Assembly (NCBI GenBank): GCA_029264955.1
Contig: JARHYC010000008.1
Span: 1 to 61,288, forward strand
Direction: 5' to 3'
DNA length: 61,288 nt
Source of the DNA: Faecalibacterium sp.
Lineage (GTDB): Bacteria; Bacillota; Clostridia; Oscillospirales; Ruminococcaceae
Position numbers and translations under genes: made by a program. How positions within the stretch are numbered: the first letter of the stretch is position 1; each line of letters starts with the position of its first letter. The notes below the pieces were generated by a model. The model did not search any database and had not been told where the DNA came from. It saw only the letters and a list, made by a program, of their open reading frames with translations. Below, piece after piece: positions 43,036-52,260 of this stretch.

Positions 43036-43836
43036 ATGGGCTTTCTGACTGGAAAAACAACACTGATTACCGGCGCAGGTCGTGCTGTTCTGCAGGACGG
43101 CAGCTGTGGTTCGATTGGCTATGGCATTGCTACTGCCTTTGCAAAGGAAGGCTCCAATCTGGTCATCACCGGTCGTAACATGAAGAAGCTGGAAGATGCA
43201 AAAGAAGAGCTGGAGCGTCTGTATGGTATCCGTGTCCTAACGGTTCAGGCTGATGTAAATAGCCATTCTGATAATAAATCCGTTGTCGATAATGTTATCA
43301 AGCAAGCTGTGGAAACCTTTGGCGGTATTGATGTATTGATCAACAACGCACAGGCTTCTGCTTCCGGTGTTACGCTGGCAGAGCATACCACCGATCAGTT
43401 TGATCTTGCAATCTACTCAGGTCTGTATGCAGCTTTCTACTATATGCAGGCTTGCTATCCTTATCTGAAAAAAAGCAAGGGCAGCATCATCAACTTTGCT
43501 TCCGGTGCAGGTTTGTTCGGCAAATTCGGCCAGTGTGCATATGCCGCAGCAAAAGAAGGCATTCGTGGTTTAAGCCGTGTTGCTGCTACTGAGTGGGCTC
43601 CTGACGGCATCAACGTGAACGTTGTATGTCCCATTGCATGGACAGCACAGCTGGAGAACTTCCAGTTGGCATATCCTGAAGCCTACAAGGCAAACGTAAA
43701 TGTACCTCCTATGGGACATTTCGGCGATTCCGAAAAGGAAATCGGTCGTGCATGTGTACAGCTGGCAAGCCCCGATTTGAAGTATTTGACCGGTGAGACC
43801 TTAACGCTGGAAGGCGGCTTGGGTCTGCGCCCATAA
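43036..43836 (+). CDS. Short-chain dehydrogenase/reductase
   Basis: The 266-residue classical SDR has catalytic Ser (NFASGAG), YAAAK and NNAQ. The cofactor loop is unusual: after TGAGR there is an insertion (AVLQDGSCG) before SIGYGIA, so GxxxGxG is stretched. The end has TGETLTLEGG, a common quinone or enoyl-type SDR finish. GGAAAGGA precedes the ATG. It lies after the hexuronate genes with its own promoter and terminator, so a role in uronate use is only a guess. Confidence 0.87.
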   Translation: MGFLTGKTTLITGAGRAVLQDGSCGSIGYGIATAFAKEGSNLVITGRNMKKLEDAKEELERLYGIRVLTVQADVNSHSDNKSVVDNVIKQAVETFGGIDVLINNAQASASGVTLAEHTTDQFDLAIYSGLYAAFYYMQACYPYLKKSKGSIINFASGAGLFGKFGQCAYAAAKEGIRGLSRVAATEWAPDGINVNVVCPIAWTAQLENFQLAYPEAYKANVNVPPMGHFGDSEKEIGRACVQLASPDLKYLTGETLTLEGGLGLRP

Positions 43837-43845
43837 AGAAACAAT

Positions 43846-43880
43846 AAAAGCACCCCTGACAGTTGTCAGGGGTGCTTTTT
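43846..43880 (+). terminator. Terminator of the SDR gene
   Basis: AGCACCCCTGAC pairs with GTCAGGGGTGCT and is followed by T4. Confidence 0.9.
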
Positions 43881-43890
43881 ATAGCAGTGA

Positions 43891-43926
43891 AAACAGACCT
43901 GACACAATCATATGTCAGGTCTGTTG
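43891..43926 (-). terminator. Terminator of the NCS2 permease gene
   Basis: AACAGACCTGACA pairs with TGTCAGGTCTGTT, facing the convergent permease gene on the minus strand. Confidence 0.8.
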
Positions 43927-43955
43927 CCTCCCTGCTGCCTTTTCTAACTATACCA

Positions 43956-45398
43956 TCAAACTGTTTCAACCGATTCTTTATCCTTGGGCAAAACGATGTT
44001 CAGTATGGTTGCAACCAATGCGGCTGGTACAATACCAGAACCACCAAAGACCAGCTGTACCAACTCTGGCAACTGAGATAGAATGGATGCATTTGCGCCA
44101 AAGCCATAGCCCAAACCCAGTGCAACCATTACAATAGTCATATTGCGCGCGGTCAGCGGTTCTTTTGTAATCAACTGAATACCGCCCATCACAATACTGG
44201 AGAACATAATAACAGCTGCACCACCCAGCACGCTCTGCGGCATAATCGAAATGATTGCCGCCAGCTTCGGCATCAAACCGCACAACACCAGAAAAACTGC
44301 ACCGCAAGCTAATGCAAAGCGATTGACAACTTTCGTTACAGATACCAGACCAACGTTTTGACTAAATGAAGTATTCGGCATAACACCAAACAGCGCTGCA
44401 ATACTGGAGCCTAGACCGTCGCAAATAATACCGCCGGACAGTTCCTGATCGGTAGCTTCGCGCCCCATACCGCCTTCCATAACACCTGCAATATCACCCA
44501 GGGTTTCTACTGCACTCACAATAAACATGATGATAACCGGTAGAATTGCGCCCAGGTGAAACGCCGGTTTAACCGGCATAAATGTAGGCACTGCAAACCA
44601 AGAAGCCTGTGCCACCTTATCCCAATTCAGTACCCATGCCTTTGTATATTCCACACCCTCAGCCGTCACACCTGTTGTGGGCAGAAAAATCGGCAATACT
44701 GCGCACAAGGCATAGCCGAACAGAATACCAATCAAAATACTGGAAGAACTCCAGATTCCCTTCGTTCCATGTTTCAGTGCCAGAATGACTGCCATAACAG
44801 CAAGACCAATCATGAGATTTTCCAGTGAAGCATAGTCCGGTGCATCCACACCACCACCAAAGGTGGCAACACCAACACCAATCAGCGATAGACCAATGGT
44901 CATGACCACTGTACCAGTAACAATCGACGGAAAAAAGCGCCGCAACGGCTTCAAAAATACACCTAGAACACTTTCCACCAAACCGCCAATCATGGATGCC
45001 CCCATAATCGCGCCGTAGGCAACCACACCTCCGCCTGTCATATTGGCGATTCCCTGAAACACACCAATAAAGCTGGAACTTGTACCCATCACAATCGGTA
45101 CTTTGCCACCCATCGGACCAACGGTAAACAGCTGAATCAGCGTCAGAACGCCTGCCACCAGCATAGCATTTTGCAATAAAGTCACCTGCAATGCCGCAAA
45201 GTCTGCACCGCCTACTGCCGCGCAAGTACCCGTCACCACCAAAATGGGGGTCAGGTTTCCCACAAACATGGCCAGCACATGCTGCAAACCCAGCGGAATT
45301 GCCTGCCGCAGCGGGATTCTTCCCTCGAATTCATATGGAGTTGCATTTATTTTCTTTTCCACGATTCCTACCTGCCTATTTCTTTTCTCCTGTGGCAT
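43956..45398 (-). CDS. NCS2 family xanthine/uracil permease
   Basis: The 480-residue protein has about 12-14 membrane segments. It carries the NCS2 signature blocks (GLQHVLAMFVGNLTPILVV, VPIVMGTSSSFIGVFQGI, FIVSAVETLGDIAGVMEGGMG, GVMPNTSFSQNVGLVSVTKV with the QN motif). The carrier imports nucleobases with cations; the sequence fits the xanthine/urate side of the family, but I cannot fix the substrate. I looked for a purine riboswitch in 45399-45600 and did not find one. It stands alone, convergent with the SDR gene. Confidence 0.92.
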   Translation of the reverse strand: MPQEKRNRQVGIVEKKINATPYEFEGRIPLRQAIPLGLQHVLAMFVGNLTPILVVTGTCAAVGGADFAALQVTLLQNAMLVAGVLTLIQLFTVGPMGGKVPIVMGTSSSFIGVFQGIANMTGGGVVAYGAIMGASMIGGLVESVLGVFLKPLRRFFPSIVTGTVVMTIGLSLIGVGVATFGGGVDAPDYASLENLMIGLAVMAVILALKHGTKGIWSSSSILIGILFGYALCAVLPIFLPTTGVTAEGVEYTKAWVLNWDKVAQASWFAVPTFMPVKPAFHLGAILPVIIMFIVSAVETLGDIAGVMEGGMGREATDQELSGGIICDGLGSSIAALFGVMPNTSFSQNVGLVSVTKVVNRFALACGAVFLVLCGLMPKLAAIISIMPQSVLGGAAVIMFSSIVMGGIQLITKEPLTARNMTIVMVALGLGYGFGANASILSQLPELVQLVFGGSGIVPAALVATILNIVLPKDKESVETV

Positions 45399-45903
45399 GC
45401 CTTACAGCACCATAATTTTATACTATCATGACGCGGAATGATGCCACCATCCTTATTAGACATACTTATTGTAACATGGAATCTATCAAAGCCAAGCGAG
45501 GTCGATAAAGTCAGACTTATATTTCGTCAGGAGTACAAGCAAATCTACAATTTTGCTCCTTCTTTTTGACTAACATCTCCATGTATAGACACACTTTTCA
45601 AATTCTGTAGTCACTTACCTCAGGAATGTTTCCGCTCTATTTGAACAACACAAACAGAACTGCTTTATATTGCTTTTCGATTGGGCAGGCACTTATACCG
45701 TTCATTACTTTTTTATGTAAAATCGTGTATAAATTCACTAAAACGGCTGCTGTTACAGTCTTGCAATGTCCCCTATTGTATGATACTATTTTGATGGGTT
45801 CTTTTGCGAGCCTTTCTTTTATCAATGTATAAAAAACAACATTTTTTGTAGTGTTTGAGGCATCTCGTTGCACTGCACAAATTAAATTCACGGAGGAAAT
45901 AGC
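45399..45903. other. Gene-free stretch before the exopolysaccharide genes
   Basis: This 505-bp AT-rich stretch has no supported gene. A possible Wzz promoter is TTGCGA near 45804, 18 bp and TATAAA near 45828, about 70 bp before the gene. Short open frames here lack ribosome sites. Confidence 0.4.
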
Positions 45904-46719
45904 ATGGATGAAAAAGAAACCCAGGTCTATGAAGAAGATTTGAATTTAATGCAGCTTTTTCGCGAATTGATGAATCATTGGTTCCTCATCATTTGCGTTG
46001 CTCTCATTGCTGCCATAGCGGGATTTCTGTTTAGCAAATCTCACCGAAGCTACCAATACACCGCATCTTTCGATATGCTCGTTACGGTCAACCACCCCAC
46101 TGGCGGCAGAGGTATTACCTCGAAGGATCCGCGTATCAACCATCCTAATTTTGCAAATTCCGGTGCCATCGGTAAGAATGAGAATAACAAAAATCCCCAG
46201 AAAGACAATCTTACGGATACTACTCTTACCGCGGAAGATATCGAATTGGCAAAATCACTGGTCGATACCTATGCAACTGTCATGCAGAGTAATATCATTC
46301 TGGATCCCATTATCGAGGACCTCGATTGGGATATGAGTTATTCCGATCTTTGCAGTATGCTTTCCATCTCGGTAAAAGAAGGCACACAAGTCTTCACTGT
46401 TACTGTAACTGGTTCGGATGAAGCACAGGTCCTCACCATTGCACAGCAACTCACCAAGGTTCCGCCGCAGCTTATCAGTAAACAGGTAAAGGTTGGCTCC
46501 TGCCGCGTACTCTCCCAGATCGAAATAGATCAGAATGATGTTTCCACCAGTGCAAAGAAAACTGCATTCCTTGCCGCTTTCCTGGGTGTATTTGTTGTAA
46601 TCGGTCTATTGTTCGTGCGATTCTTGCTGGCGAACGGCATTGACGATGACGATGACGTTCAGCATTATTTGGGTCTGCCTGTTATAGGTGTTATCCCGGC
46701 TATCAAGGAGGTAAAGTAA
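45904..46719 (+). CDS. Wzz/CapA-type polysaccharide chain-length protein
   Basis: This is the membrane adaptor of a tyrosine-kinase polysaccharide system. The 271-residue protein has two membrane helices (WFLIICVALIAAIAGFLF near 29-46 and TAFLAAFLGVFVVIGLLFV near 222-240) flanking an extracytoplasmic Wzz domain. The C-terminal cytosolic tail (DDDDDVQHYLGLPVIGVIPAIK) is the part that normally activates the kinase. The order Wzz then kinase with a one-base gap is that of Gram-positive CapA-CapB. GGAGGAA precedes the ATG. Confidence 0.91.
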   Translation: MDEKETQVYEEDLNLMQLFRELMNHWFLIICVALIAAIAGFLFSKSHRSYQYTASFDMLVTVNHPTGGRGITSKDPRINHPNFANSGAIGKNENNKNPQKDNLTDTTLTAEDIELAKSLVDTYATVMQSNIILDPIIEDLDWDMSYSDLCSMLSISVKEGTQVFTVTVTGSDEAQVLTIAQQLTKVPPQLISKQVKVGSCRVLSQIEIDQNDVSTSAKKTAFLAAFLGVFVVIGLLFVRFLLANGIDDDDDVQHYLGLPVIGVIPAIKEVK

Positions 46720-46720
46720 G

Positions 46721-47452
46721 ATGCCTGCTTTTCATTTTAAACCGTTTTCCTTCGCGAAAAATAAGGCGCAGTCTCTTCCTCTGATTTCAGAAAATAAAGC
46801 ACCTTTCCAGTATGCAGAAGCATATAAATCCTTGCGTACGAATTTGAAGTTTATTGCCGCGAAAAACAATGCACACAGTTTTGTAATTACCAGTGCAATC
46901 CCCGATGAAGATGCCAGTAGCACTGCTTTGAACCTGGCGATTTCTCTGGCAAGTGATAATAAGCGCGTTATCATTGTTGACTGTGATTTAAGAAGACCTT
47001 CTTTGCAGAATATGCTATCAGTTCCTGCCAATGTTCCCGGCTTGGTTCATATTCTCACTGACGAGAAAAAGCTGGAGAATTCCATTTATCAATGCGAGGA
47101 TCTGAATCTGTCCGTACTGCCTGCTGGTGAAACACCTTTCAACCCTTCTGAGCTGTTGGATCTGCCCCAGATGAAAGATGTGATTCAGACGCTGAATACA
47201 CAGTTCGACTATGTGATTCTGACCGCTCCTCCGGTTTCTATCGTTACAGATGCTGCCATTCTGGGTCAATATGTAGATGGCGCATTGCTTGTCGTTCGTT
47301 CTAAATTCGCACCGCGCGAAGATGTACAGCTGGCCAAACACAAGCTGGAAAGTGTGCACATTCCGATTTTCGGTGTCATTCTGACCGAGTTTAATACGCG
47401 TAAGACCAATAAGACTTCCGGATACGCACATATGCACCGCTATCAGTATTGA
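46721..47452 (+). CDS. CpsD/CapB-type tyrosine kinase homologue with degenerate ATP site
   Basis: The 243-residue protein aligns with bacterial tyrosine kinases: EAYKSLRTNL near residue 34, Walker A' VIIVDCDLRRPSL and the C-terminal Tyr cluster (Y235, Y241, Y243). The ATP site is damaged. Where relatives have PGEGKST it reads PDEDASST (residues 61-68), so both glycines and the Walker A lysine are gone. Walker B FDYVILTAPPV has Thr168 in place of Asp. It is therefore probably a pseudokinase that still binds Wzz. The reading frame is intact and the gene is coupled to Wzz. Confidence 0.88.
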   Translation: MPAFHFKPFSFAKNKAQSLPLISENKAPFQYAEAYKSLRTNLKFIAAKNNAHSFVITSAIPDEDASSTALNLAISLASDNKRVIIVDCDLRRPSLQNMLSVPANVPGLVHILTDEKKLENSIYQCEDLNLSVLPAGETPFNPSELLDLPQMKDVIQTLNTQFDYVILTAPPVSIVTDAAILGQYVDGALLVVRSKFAPREDVQLAKHKLESVHIPIFGVILTEFNTRKTNKTSGYAHMHRYQY

Positions 47453-47476
47453 TTTATCTCTAATCCTGAATAACAT

Positions 47477-47530
47477 AAAAAGCCCCGAGAGGGCAGCGAA
47501 AATGTACGCTGTATCCTCCTCGGGGCTTTT
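47477..47530 (+). terminator. Terminator of the Wzz/kinase pair
   Basis: AAAAAGCCCCGAG pairs with CTCGGGGCTTTT across a 28-base loop region. It can also serve the convergent transferase gene. Confidence 0.8.
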
Positions 47531-47556
47531 CTATTTCAATTCTGTTGTGGGTGTGT

Positions 47557-48906
47557 TTATTTCTTTGCGGTGGTTTGGCCTTCTGCCACACCCTCAGTGC
47601 TTTCTGCCATAAACAGAATCTTTATCGTTGCCATCATAATTTTCAGATCTTCCACGATGCTGGGATGTGCAATATAGGTCAGATCCATCTGCAGCTTATC
47701 ATACGGCGTTGTGTTGTACTTACCGTATACTTGGGCATAACCAGTCAAACCGGCTTTTGCCTGCAAACGAAGTGCAAACTCAGGCATTTCTTCCATATAC
47801 TGCTGTGCAATTTCCGGGCGTTCCGGACGAGGACCTACGATAGACAAATCACCCTGCAGAATATCCCACAGCTGAGGTAGCTCATCCAGCCGCAGCTTTC
47901 GAATCACTTTTCCAATGGGAGTAATGCGGTCATCATTTTCCCCCGTAGACAAGCGAGCAACACCATCTTTTTCCGCATCTGTACGCATACTACGGAACTT
48001 GTGAATATGAAACAGCTTTCCATCCTTGGTCAAGCGCACCTGGGAGTACAAAATCGGGCCGCCATCATATAGTTTAATGGCCAAGGCAACGCACAGCATG
48101 ATAGGGCTCAATAAAATCAGCGCAATCAGAGCAATTACAATATCCATCAGGCGTTTGACTGCCAAAAATTCCGGAGATGCATTATAACGGCGCACCTGCA
48201 GCATAGGCAGATGAAACATATGAATTGCCTTTGAGCTACTCATCAGCACATCGCCAATGCGCGGAATGACCATAACCTCAATATCCTCTGCGATACAGTA
48301 CTTCAAAATGATATTTCGATCGTGGCTATGCACTCCGCTCATAAATACAGTTTCGATCCCCTTTAGTACACTCAGATCCTGTAAACATTCATTTGCAGAA
48401 ATAATTTTCTGAATTTCATACTTTTTGGTCAGACCATATTCCTGAACCAAATCCTGCAAGCCTTCACGCGCATCATGAATAACAGCAGTTTTGTGCGGCG
48501 GAAATGTCCTAAAGTACCACTGGTGCGCTACATAGCTCCAAATAACCGCCAACATGAGCTGTACACCAAGCGTGCCAAGCAAAGGCCACAGATTCGGGAA
48601 CGATTTGGTTAGCAGCCAAGTGATAATAAACATCACCGCATCGGTTTCCAGCGCTGCTAAGAACTGGCTGTAAACCATTTCCGAAATTTGTTTCATAGAA
48701 ACAATCAGTGCTTCGTACACATTGCAGCACACACAGTAGATGATCAGGAACAGTGCGATCACCAAGTAATTTCCGTTGCGATAGTACGGAGATACCAACC
48801 GATCTCCATAATATAAATACCAACAACCAGAAAAAGCTATCGTCATCAACAGCACATTAAGCATCTTGACCAACTTAAGCAAAAGATCATGCTTTACCTT
48901 TTTCAT
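47557..48906 (-). CDS. Undecaprenyl-phosphate sugar phosphotransferase
   Basis: The 449-residue protein has four N-terminal membrane helices, a nucleotide-binding-like middle (FPPHKTAVIHDAREGLQDLV) and a C-terminal bacterial sugar transferase domain. That domain has KRLMDIVIALIALILLSP, VRLTKDGKLFHIHKFRSMR with the catalytic Asp-Glu region RKLRLDELPQLWDIL, GDLSIVGPRPERPE and KAGLTGYAQVYG. It would load the first sugar phosphate on the lipid carrier for exopolysaccharide. It is convergent with Wzz and the kinase. No glycosyltransferase, flippase or polymerase is in the window. Confidence 0.92.
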   Translation of the reverse strand: MKKVKHDLLLKLVKMLNVLLMTIAFSGCWYLYYGDRLVSPYYRNGNYLVIALFLIIYCVCCNVYEALIVSMKQISEMVYSQFLAALETDAVMFIITWLLTKSFPNLWPLLGTLGVQLMLAVIWSYVAHQWYFRTFPPHKTAVIHDAREGLQDLVQEYGLTKKYEIQKIISANECLQDLSVLKGIETVFMSGVHSHDRNIILKYCIAEDIEVMVIPRIGDVLMSSSKAIHMFHLPMLQVRRYNASPEFLAVKRLMDIVIALIALILLSPIMLCVALAIKLYDGGPILYSQVRLTKDGKLFHIHKFRSMRTDAEKDGVARLSTGENDDRITPIGKVIRKLRLDELPQLWDILQGDLSIVGPRPERPEIAQQYMEEMPEFALRLQAKAGLTGYAQVYGKYNTTPYDKLQMDLTYIAHPSIVEDLKIMMATIKILFMAESTEGVAEGQTTAKK

Positions 48907-49175
48907 TCAGTTTACCCTTTCCGCCTATTTGAAACACCGTGTCACGAAATCTCGCAGCACAGCCTGGGGCAATGCTTCAACTTATTATCCAAAGATTGTT
49001 TCGTTCCCCTTTGTCATCGCTGACCGCCATTCTTCCGATGCGATTCTGCTTCAAATTCACAGATTACAAAAATATTTTACGCAGCGATATTTTCTCATGC
49101 TTCTCATTCATGTAAAGACAAATTTCATTTCAGAGCGCACTTTTCATCCGCTCTTTTGAAGTTTGCACTCGTTTC

Positions 49176-49204
49176 ATTATAATGTCCGCGCCGTAAAAAA
49201 GCAA
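49176..49204 (-). promoter_or_regulatory. Promoter of the sugar transferase, long leader
   Basis: The minus strand has TTGCTT (49204-49199), 17 bp and TATAAT (49181-49176). The start codon is about 265 bp away, so the mRNA would have a long untranslated leader (48907-49170). The remainder of 48907-49420 is AT-rich and shows no gene. Confidence 0.6.
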
Positions 49205-49421
49205 GTTTCCAGGGATTTTTTGCCGTTTTGTTACTATTTGTGTCAATGCTTTTTTTGTAAAAATCTTGCTATAAAATCACAAGATTCATATATCTTGTCA
49301 AATCTTTTTTCTCTTTTACCGTAGATTCAATCGCTTTTCACAAACTTCATGCAATTCAGTTTTTATCAAATATTGTTCTTCATTTTATACCTATTTTTCT
49401 GTTTTTACCACAAAAAAGCGT

Positions 49422-49449
49422 CATCCGAATCCATCTGGATGACGCTTTC
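49422..49449 (-). terminator. Terminator of the oxidoreductase operon
   Basis: AAAGCGTCATCC pairs with GGATGACGCTTT and the minus strand continues into T6. Confidence 0.85.
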
Positions 49450-49477
49450 TTGCTATTGAAATACTCCGTTTTTACAA

Positions 49478-51502
49478 TCAGATCTTGTTAGCCGTATGAT
49501 ATGCGCTACGAATTGCGCTGGAAATATCAGCAGTACGCTCGCCAGAGCAATCGCCTGCATAGTAAACCGGAACATTAACACCGGTCACATCAAAGTTATT
49601 CTTCTTAGAACCAACTGCCATAACTACATAATCGCAGGAAATAGTGATTTCTTCATTGCTTGCCGTATCTGTTGCCTGAATTGCCTTGCCATCTGCTGCA
49701 ATGCTGTTCACCTTGGTATTCACATACTGCTTTGCTTCGCCCTTTGCAAAATCAGCCATAATCAGGGGCAGAATCGTATTGGATTCCCCGCTGGCAATCT
49801 TATCCATCATTTCGATGACAGAAACCTTGCAGCCCTTCTCCAGCAAATATTCTGCGGTCTCAGTACCAACCAGACCGCCACCGATGACAGCGCAGTCACC
49901 GCTCACATGAACTTTTCCTTCCAACACATCCCACGCAGAAACTACATTTTCACGGTCTGCGCCGGGAATGGGCAGCATTACGTTATGTGCACCCACTGCC
50001 ACGATTACCGCATCCGCTGCGTTCATGTCAGCAACGGTACATTCGGTACCCAATTTGATTTCCACATTCAGGGTCGGCAGGATCATCTTGTAGTATTCCA
50101 CAGCGCGTAAAATCTCAGACTTGCGGGGCGGAACTGCCGCCAGATTGATCTGACCACCCATTTCCTTAGCGGTATCATACACGGTCACATTATAGCCGCG
50201 CAGTGCTGCTACACGAGCAGCCTCCAAACCGGCAATACCAGCACCAACGACAGCAATGTTCTTCTTGCCGTTACCGGGCTTGATGAACACAGTTTCTTCG
50301 TTACCATTCTCTGCATTCAGCACACAGGAAACATACTTACGGCTGGAGATTGCATCAACACAGCCCTTGTTGCAGTTCAGGCAGGTACGAATCGGCTCGT
50401 CACGCTCGATCTTGTTTGCGATATCTTCATCACACAGCAGGCTGCGACCATAGCCAACGATGTCTGCCTGACCGTTCTTCAGGATTTCTTCACCAGCCTC
50501 TACCGTAACAACACGGCCAACGGTAGCAACGGGAATAGAAACCAGCTTCTTGACCTTTTCTGCAACAGGCAGAGTCCAATTATAAGGTACTGCACCCATG
50601 GGAGGAATGGTGTCCCCCATATTTCCCGTATGATTTGCTTGTGCAACCTGAATCATATCCACACCAGCTGCCTCTAGCATCGGTGCAAACTTCAACACTT
50701 CTTCCTCAACCAGACCGCCCTTGCCACGCAGGGTTCCATCCGGATTCTTCGTGATGACGGGCAGTTTGTATTCAATCACCAACTCAGGGGCCGCTTCCTT
50801 CAGGGTCTTGACCACTTCCAGTGCAAAACGAACACGGTTCTCGAAACAGCCGCCGTACTGGTCGTTACGCTTATTCAGCACGACAGAGCACAGAGAGCCC
50901 ACCAGACGGTCACCATGTACTTCGATGGCATCTACACCAGCCTTGACTGCACGCTTTGCACAAGCCGCCATCGCAGCCAGCACTTCATCCAGCTGTTCCT
51001 GCGTTGCTTCGTTGACAAAATGCTGCGTGCCGTGATGCACCATGGCAAAAGCCTCTTTGCGTAGACGACCACTTTCTTCCATCTTAGCGGCAAACATTTC
51101 CATGTTACCCTGCGCCTTTGCTGCTTCAGCAGCTTTTGCCGCGCCCAAAGAAGCTACAATCTTACGGCCCACACCCGGCACGTCATATTCCGGATGAAAT
51201 ACCTGCAAAGCCAGCTTGCAGTCATACTGATGCAGCGCATCTGCCAGCTTGCGGAAGCTGGGAATCTGGCTGTCGTCGCAGAGCTTCGGCGTAGGCGAAG
51301 CCGTGTTAACCGGTGTTACATCACCGATTGCGATATAAGCGACACCACCCTTCGCCAGACGCTCATAGAAGTGGAGGCTACGGGGACCGATGGAACCGTC
51401 GAATTCCTCGTAACCAGTAGTCAACGGCGGAAACATAATACGGTTTTTCAAAGTGAGATTGCCCACTTGAATGGGCTGCAGAAGCAAAGATTCCTTAGAC
51501 AT
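49478..51502 (-). CDS. NADH:flavin oxidoreductase, enoate reductase type
   Basis: The 674-residue protein has an old-yellow-enzyme FMN barrel (PIQVGNLTLKNRIMFPPL), a 4Fe-4S site (CLNCNKGCVD then C about 12 residues on) and an FAD/NAD half (VVGAGIAGLEAARVAALRGY, AVIGGGLVGTETAEYL, YYAGDCSG). This is the layout of 2,4-dienoyl-CoA reductase and BaiCD/BaiH enzymes. The barrel motif HGAHGYL is changed to HGDRLVGSL and there is an insertion near residues 120-170 (AAKAAEAAKAQG). The substrate is probably an enoate or enone. It follows a MarR gene by three bases. Confidence 0.92.
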   Translation of the reverse strand: MSKESLLLQPIQVGNLTLKNRIMFPPLTTGYEEFDGSIGPRSLHFYERLAKGGVAYIAIGDVTPVNTASPTPKLCDDSQIPSFRKLADALHQYDCKLALQVFHPEYDVPGVGRKIVASLGAAKAAEAAKAQGNMEMFAAKMEESGRLRKEAFAMVHHGTQHFVNEATQEQLDEVLAAMAACAKRAVKAGVDAIEVHGDRLVGSLCSVVLNKRNDQYGGCFENRVRFALEVVKTLKEAAPELVIEYKLPVITKNPDGTLRGKGGLVEEEVLKFAPMLEAAGVDMIQVAQANHTGNMGDTIPPMGAVPYNWTLPVAEKVKKLVSIPVATVGRVVTVEAGEEILKNGQADIVGYGRSLLCDEDIANKIERDEPIRTCLNCNKGCVDAISSRKYVSCVLNAENGNEETVFIKPGNGKKNIAVVGAGIAGLEAARVAALRGYNVTVYDTAKEMGGQINLAAVPPRKSEILRAVEYYKMILPTLNVEIKLGTECTVADMNAADAVIVAVGAHNVMLPIPGADRENVVSAWDVLEGKVHVSGDCAVIGGGLVGTETAEYLLEKGCKVSVIEMMDKIASGESNTILPLIMADFAKGEAKQYVNTKVNSIAADGKAIQATDTASNEEITISCDYVVMAVGSKKNNFDVTGVNVPVYYAGDCSGERTADISSAIRSAYHTANKI

Positions 51503-51505
51503 TGT

Positions 51506-51922
51506 TCATTCTCCTTTCGACTCAATCCGTTTCAGCAGCATAAAAAGCTGTTCTTTTTCGTTTTCCGATATACCGTCCAACACACGATCTTCCCATCTGC
51601 ACAGTAAATCCTGACCGAGTTCGAAAATCTCCTGTCCTTTTTCTGTTGCATACAGCACCGTAGCGCGTCTGTCTGTAGGATGCGCTTCCCGCCGGAAAAA
51701 TCCCTCTTCCACCAGTTTTTGAATGGTCCGCAGCACATACGCCCGGTCCAGCGAAAGGTCTCTGGTCAAATCAGTGGGGGTACATCCCGGATGGGTACAA
51801 ACCTCCAGGATGAAATATAATAGCCCGACGGAGACTCCCTTTTTTCGCAGTTCGTCACCACAAAAGAAGGAAAAATCCCGATGCAGTTGTTCGATATAGG
51901 TAGAAAACCTCGCATCATTCAT
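51506..51922 (-). CDS. MarR family regulator
   Basis: The start at 51922 has GAAGGGAG upstream and gives 138 residues. The winged helix is visible (HPGCTPTDLTRDLSLDRAYVLRTIQKLVEEGFFRRE, HPTDRRATVLYATEKG with the wing DRR). Helices at both ends form the dimer interface. It precedes the flavin oxidoreductase by three bases, so it most likely controls that enzyme in response to its substrate. A TATAAT box near 52012 is a possible -10, but its -35 is poor. Confidence 0.9.
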   Translation of the reverse strand: MNDARFSTYIEQLHRDFSFFCGDELRKKGVSVGLLYFILEVCTHPGCTPTDLTRDLSLDRAYVLRTIQKLVEEGFFRREAHPTDRRATVLYATEKGQEIFELGQDLLCRWEDRVLDGISENEKEQLFMLLKRIESKGE

Positions 51923-52046
51923 ATTTTTCTTCTCCCTTCGCACCTCTATTACAGCACAATTAGAGGACTTAGTCACCTATTTTTTCTATCTTTCACAGAT
52001 CGTTCACATTATAACATACTTTATCCATCTGTTCTATGGTCTGCGC

Positions 52047-52075
52047 TTGATTTTGCACACAGTTACAGGTATACT
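52047..52075 (+). promoter_or_regulatory. Promoter of tRNA-Arg
   Basis: TTGATT (52047-52052), 17 bp and TATACT (52070-52075), 24 bp before the tRNA. Confidence 0.68.
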
Positions 52076-52098
52076 AGGTTGGTAATTCTTATAAATCT

Positions 52099-52175
52099 GT
52101 CTCAGTAGCTCAGTTGGATAGAGCATTCGCCTCCTAAGCGAAAGGTCGGGGGTTCAATTCCCTTCTGGGACGCCA
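52099..52175 (+). tRNA. tRNA-Arg (CCT)
   Basis: The sequence starts GTCTCAGTAGCTCAGTTGG and has anticodon stem-loop TTCGCCTCCTAAGCGAA with anticodon CCT. The T-arm is GGTTCAATTCC and acceptor CTGGGAC ends GCCA with encoded CCA. It is 77 nt long. Confidence 0.96.
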
Positions 52176-52182
52176 AAAAACT

Positions 52183-52213
52183 AAGTCGGGACTCTGTTCC
52201 CGACTTTCTTTTT
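52183..52213 (+). terminator. Terminator of tRNA-Arg
   Basis: AAGTCGGGA pairs with TCCCGACTT and a T-rich tract follows. Confidence 0.85.
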
Positions 52214-52260
52214 ATTTTAGCTTTGTTCTTACATCATTGTAAAGCGCACAGCAAAAATAA

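Noticed and set aside
45399-45640. Possible purine riboswitch before the NCS2 permease
   Set aside because: The conserved loops of the purine aptamer were not found on the minus strand.
45626-45832. Plus-strand frame of 68 codons before Wzz
   Set aside because: No ribosome site, and it lies where the Wzz promoter is expected.
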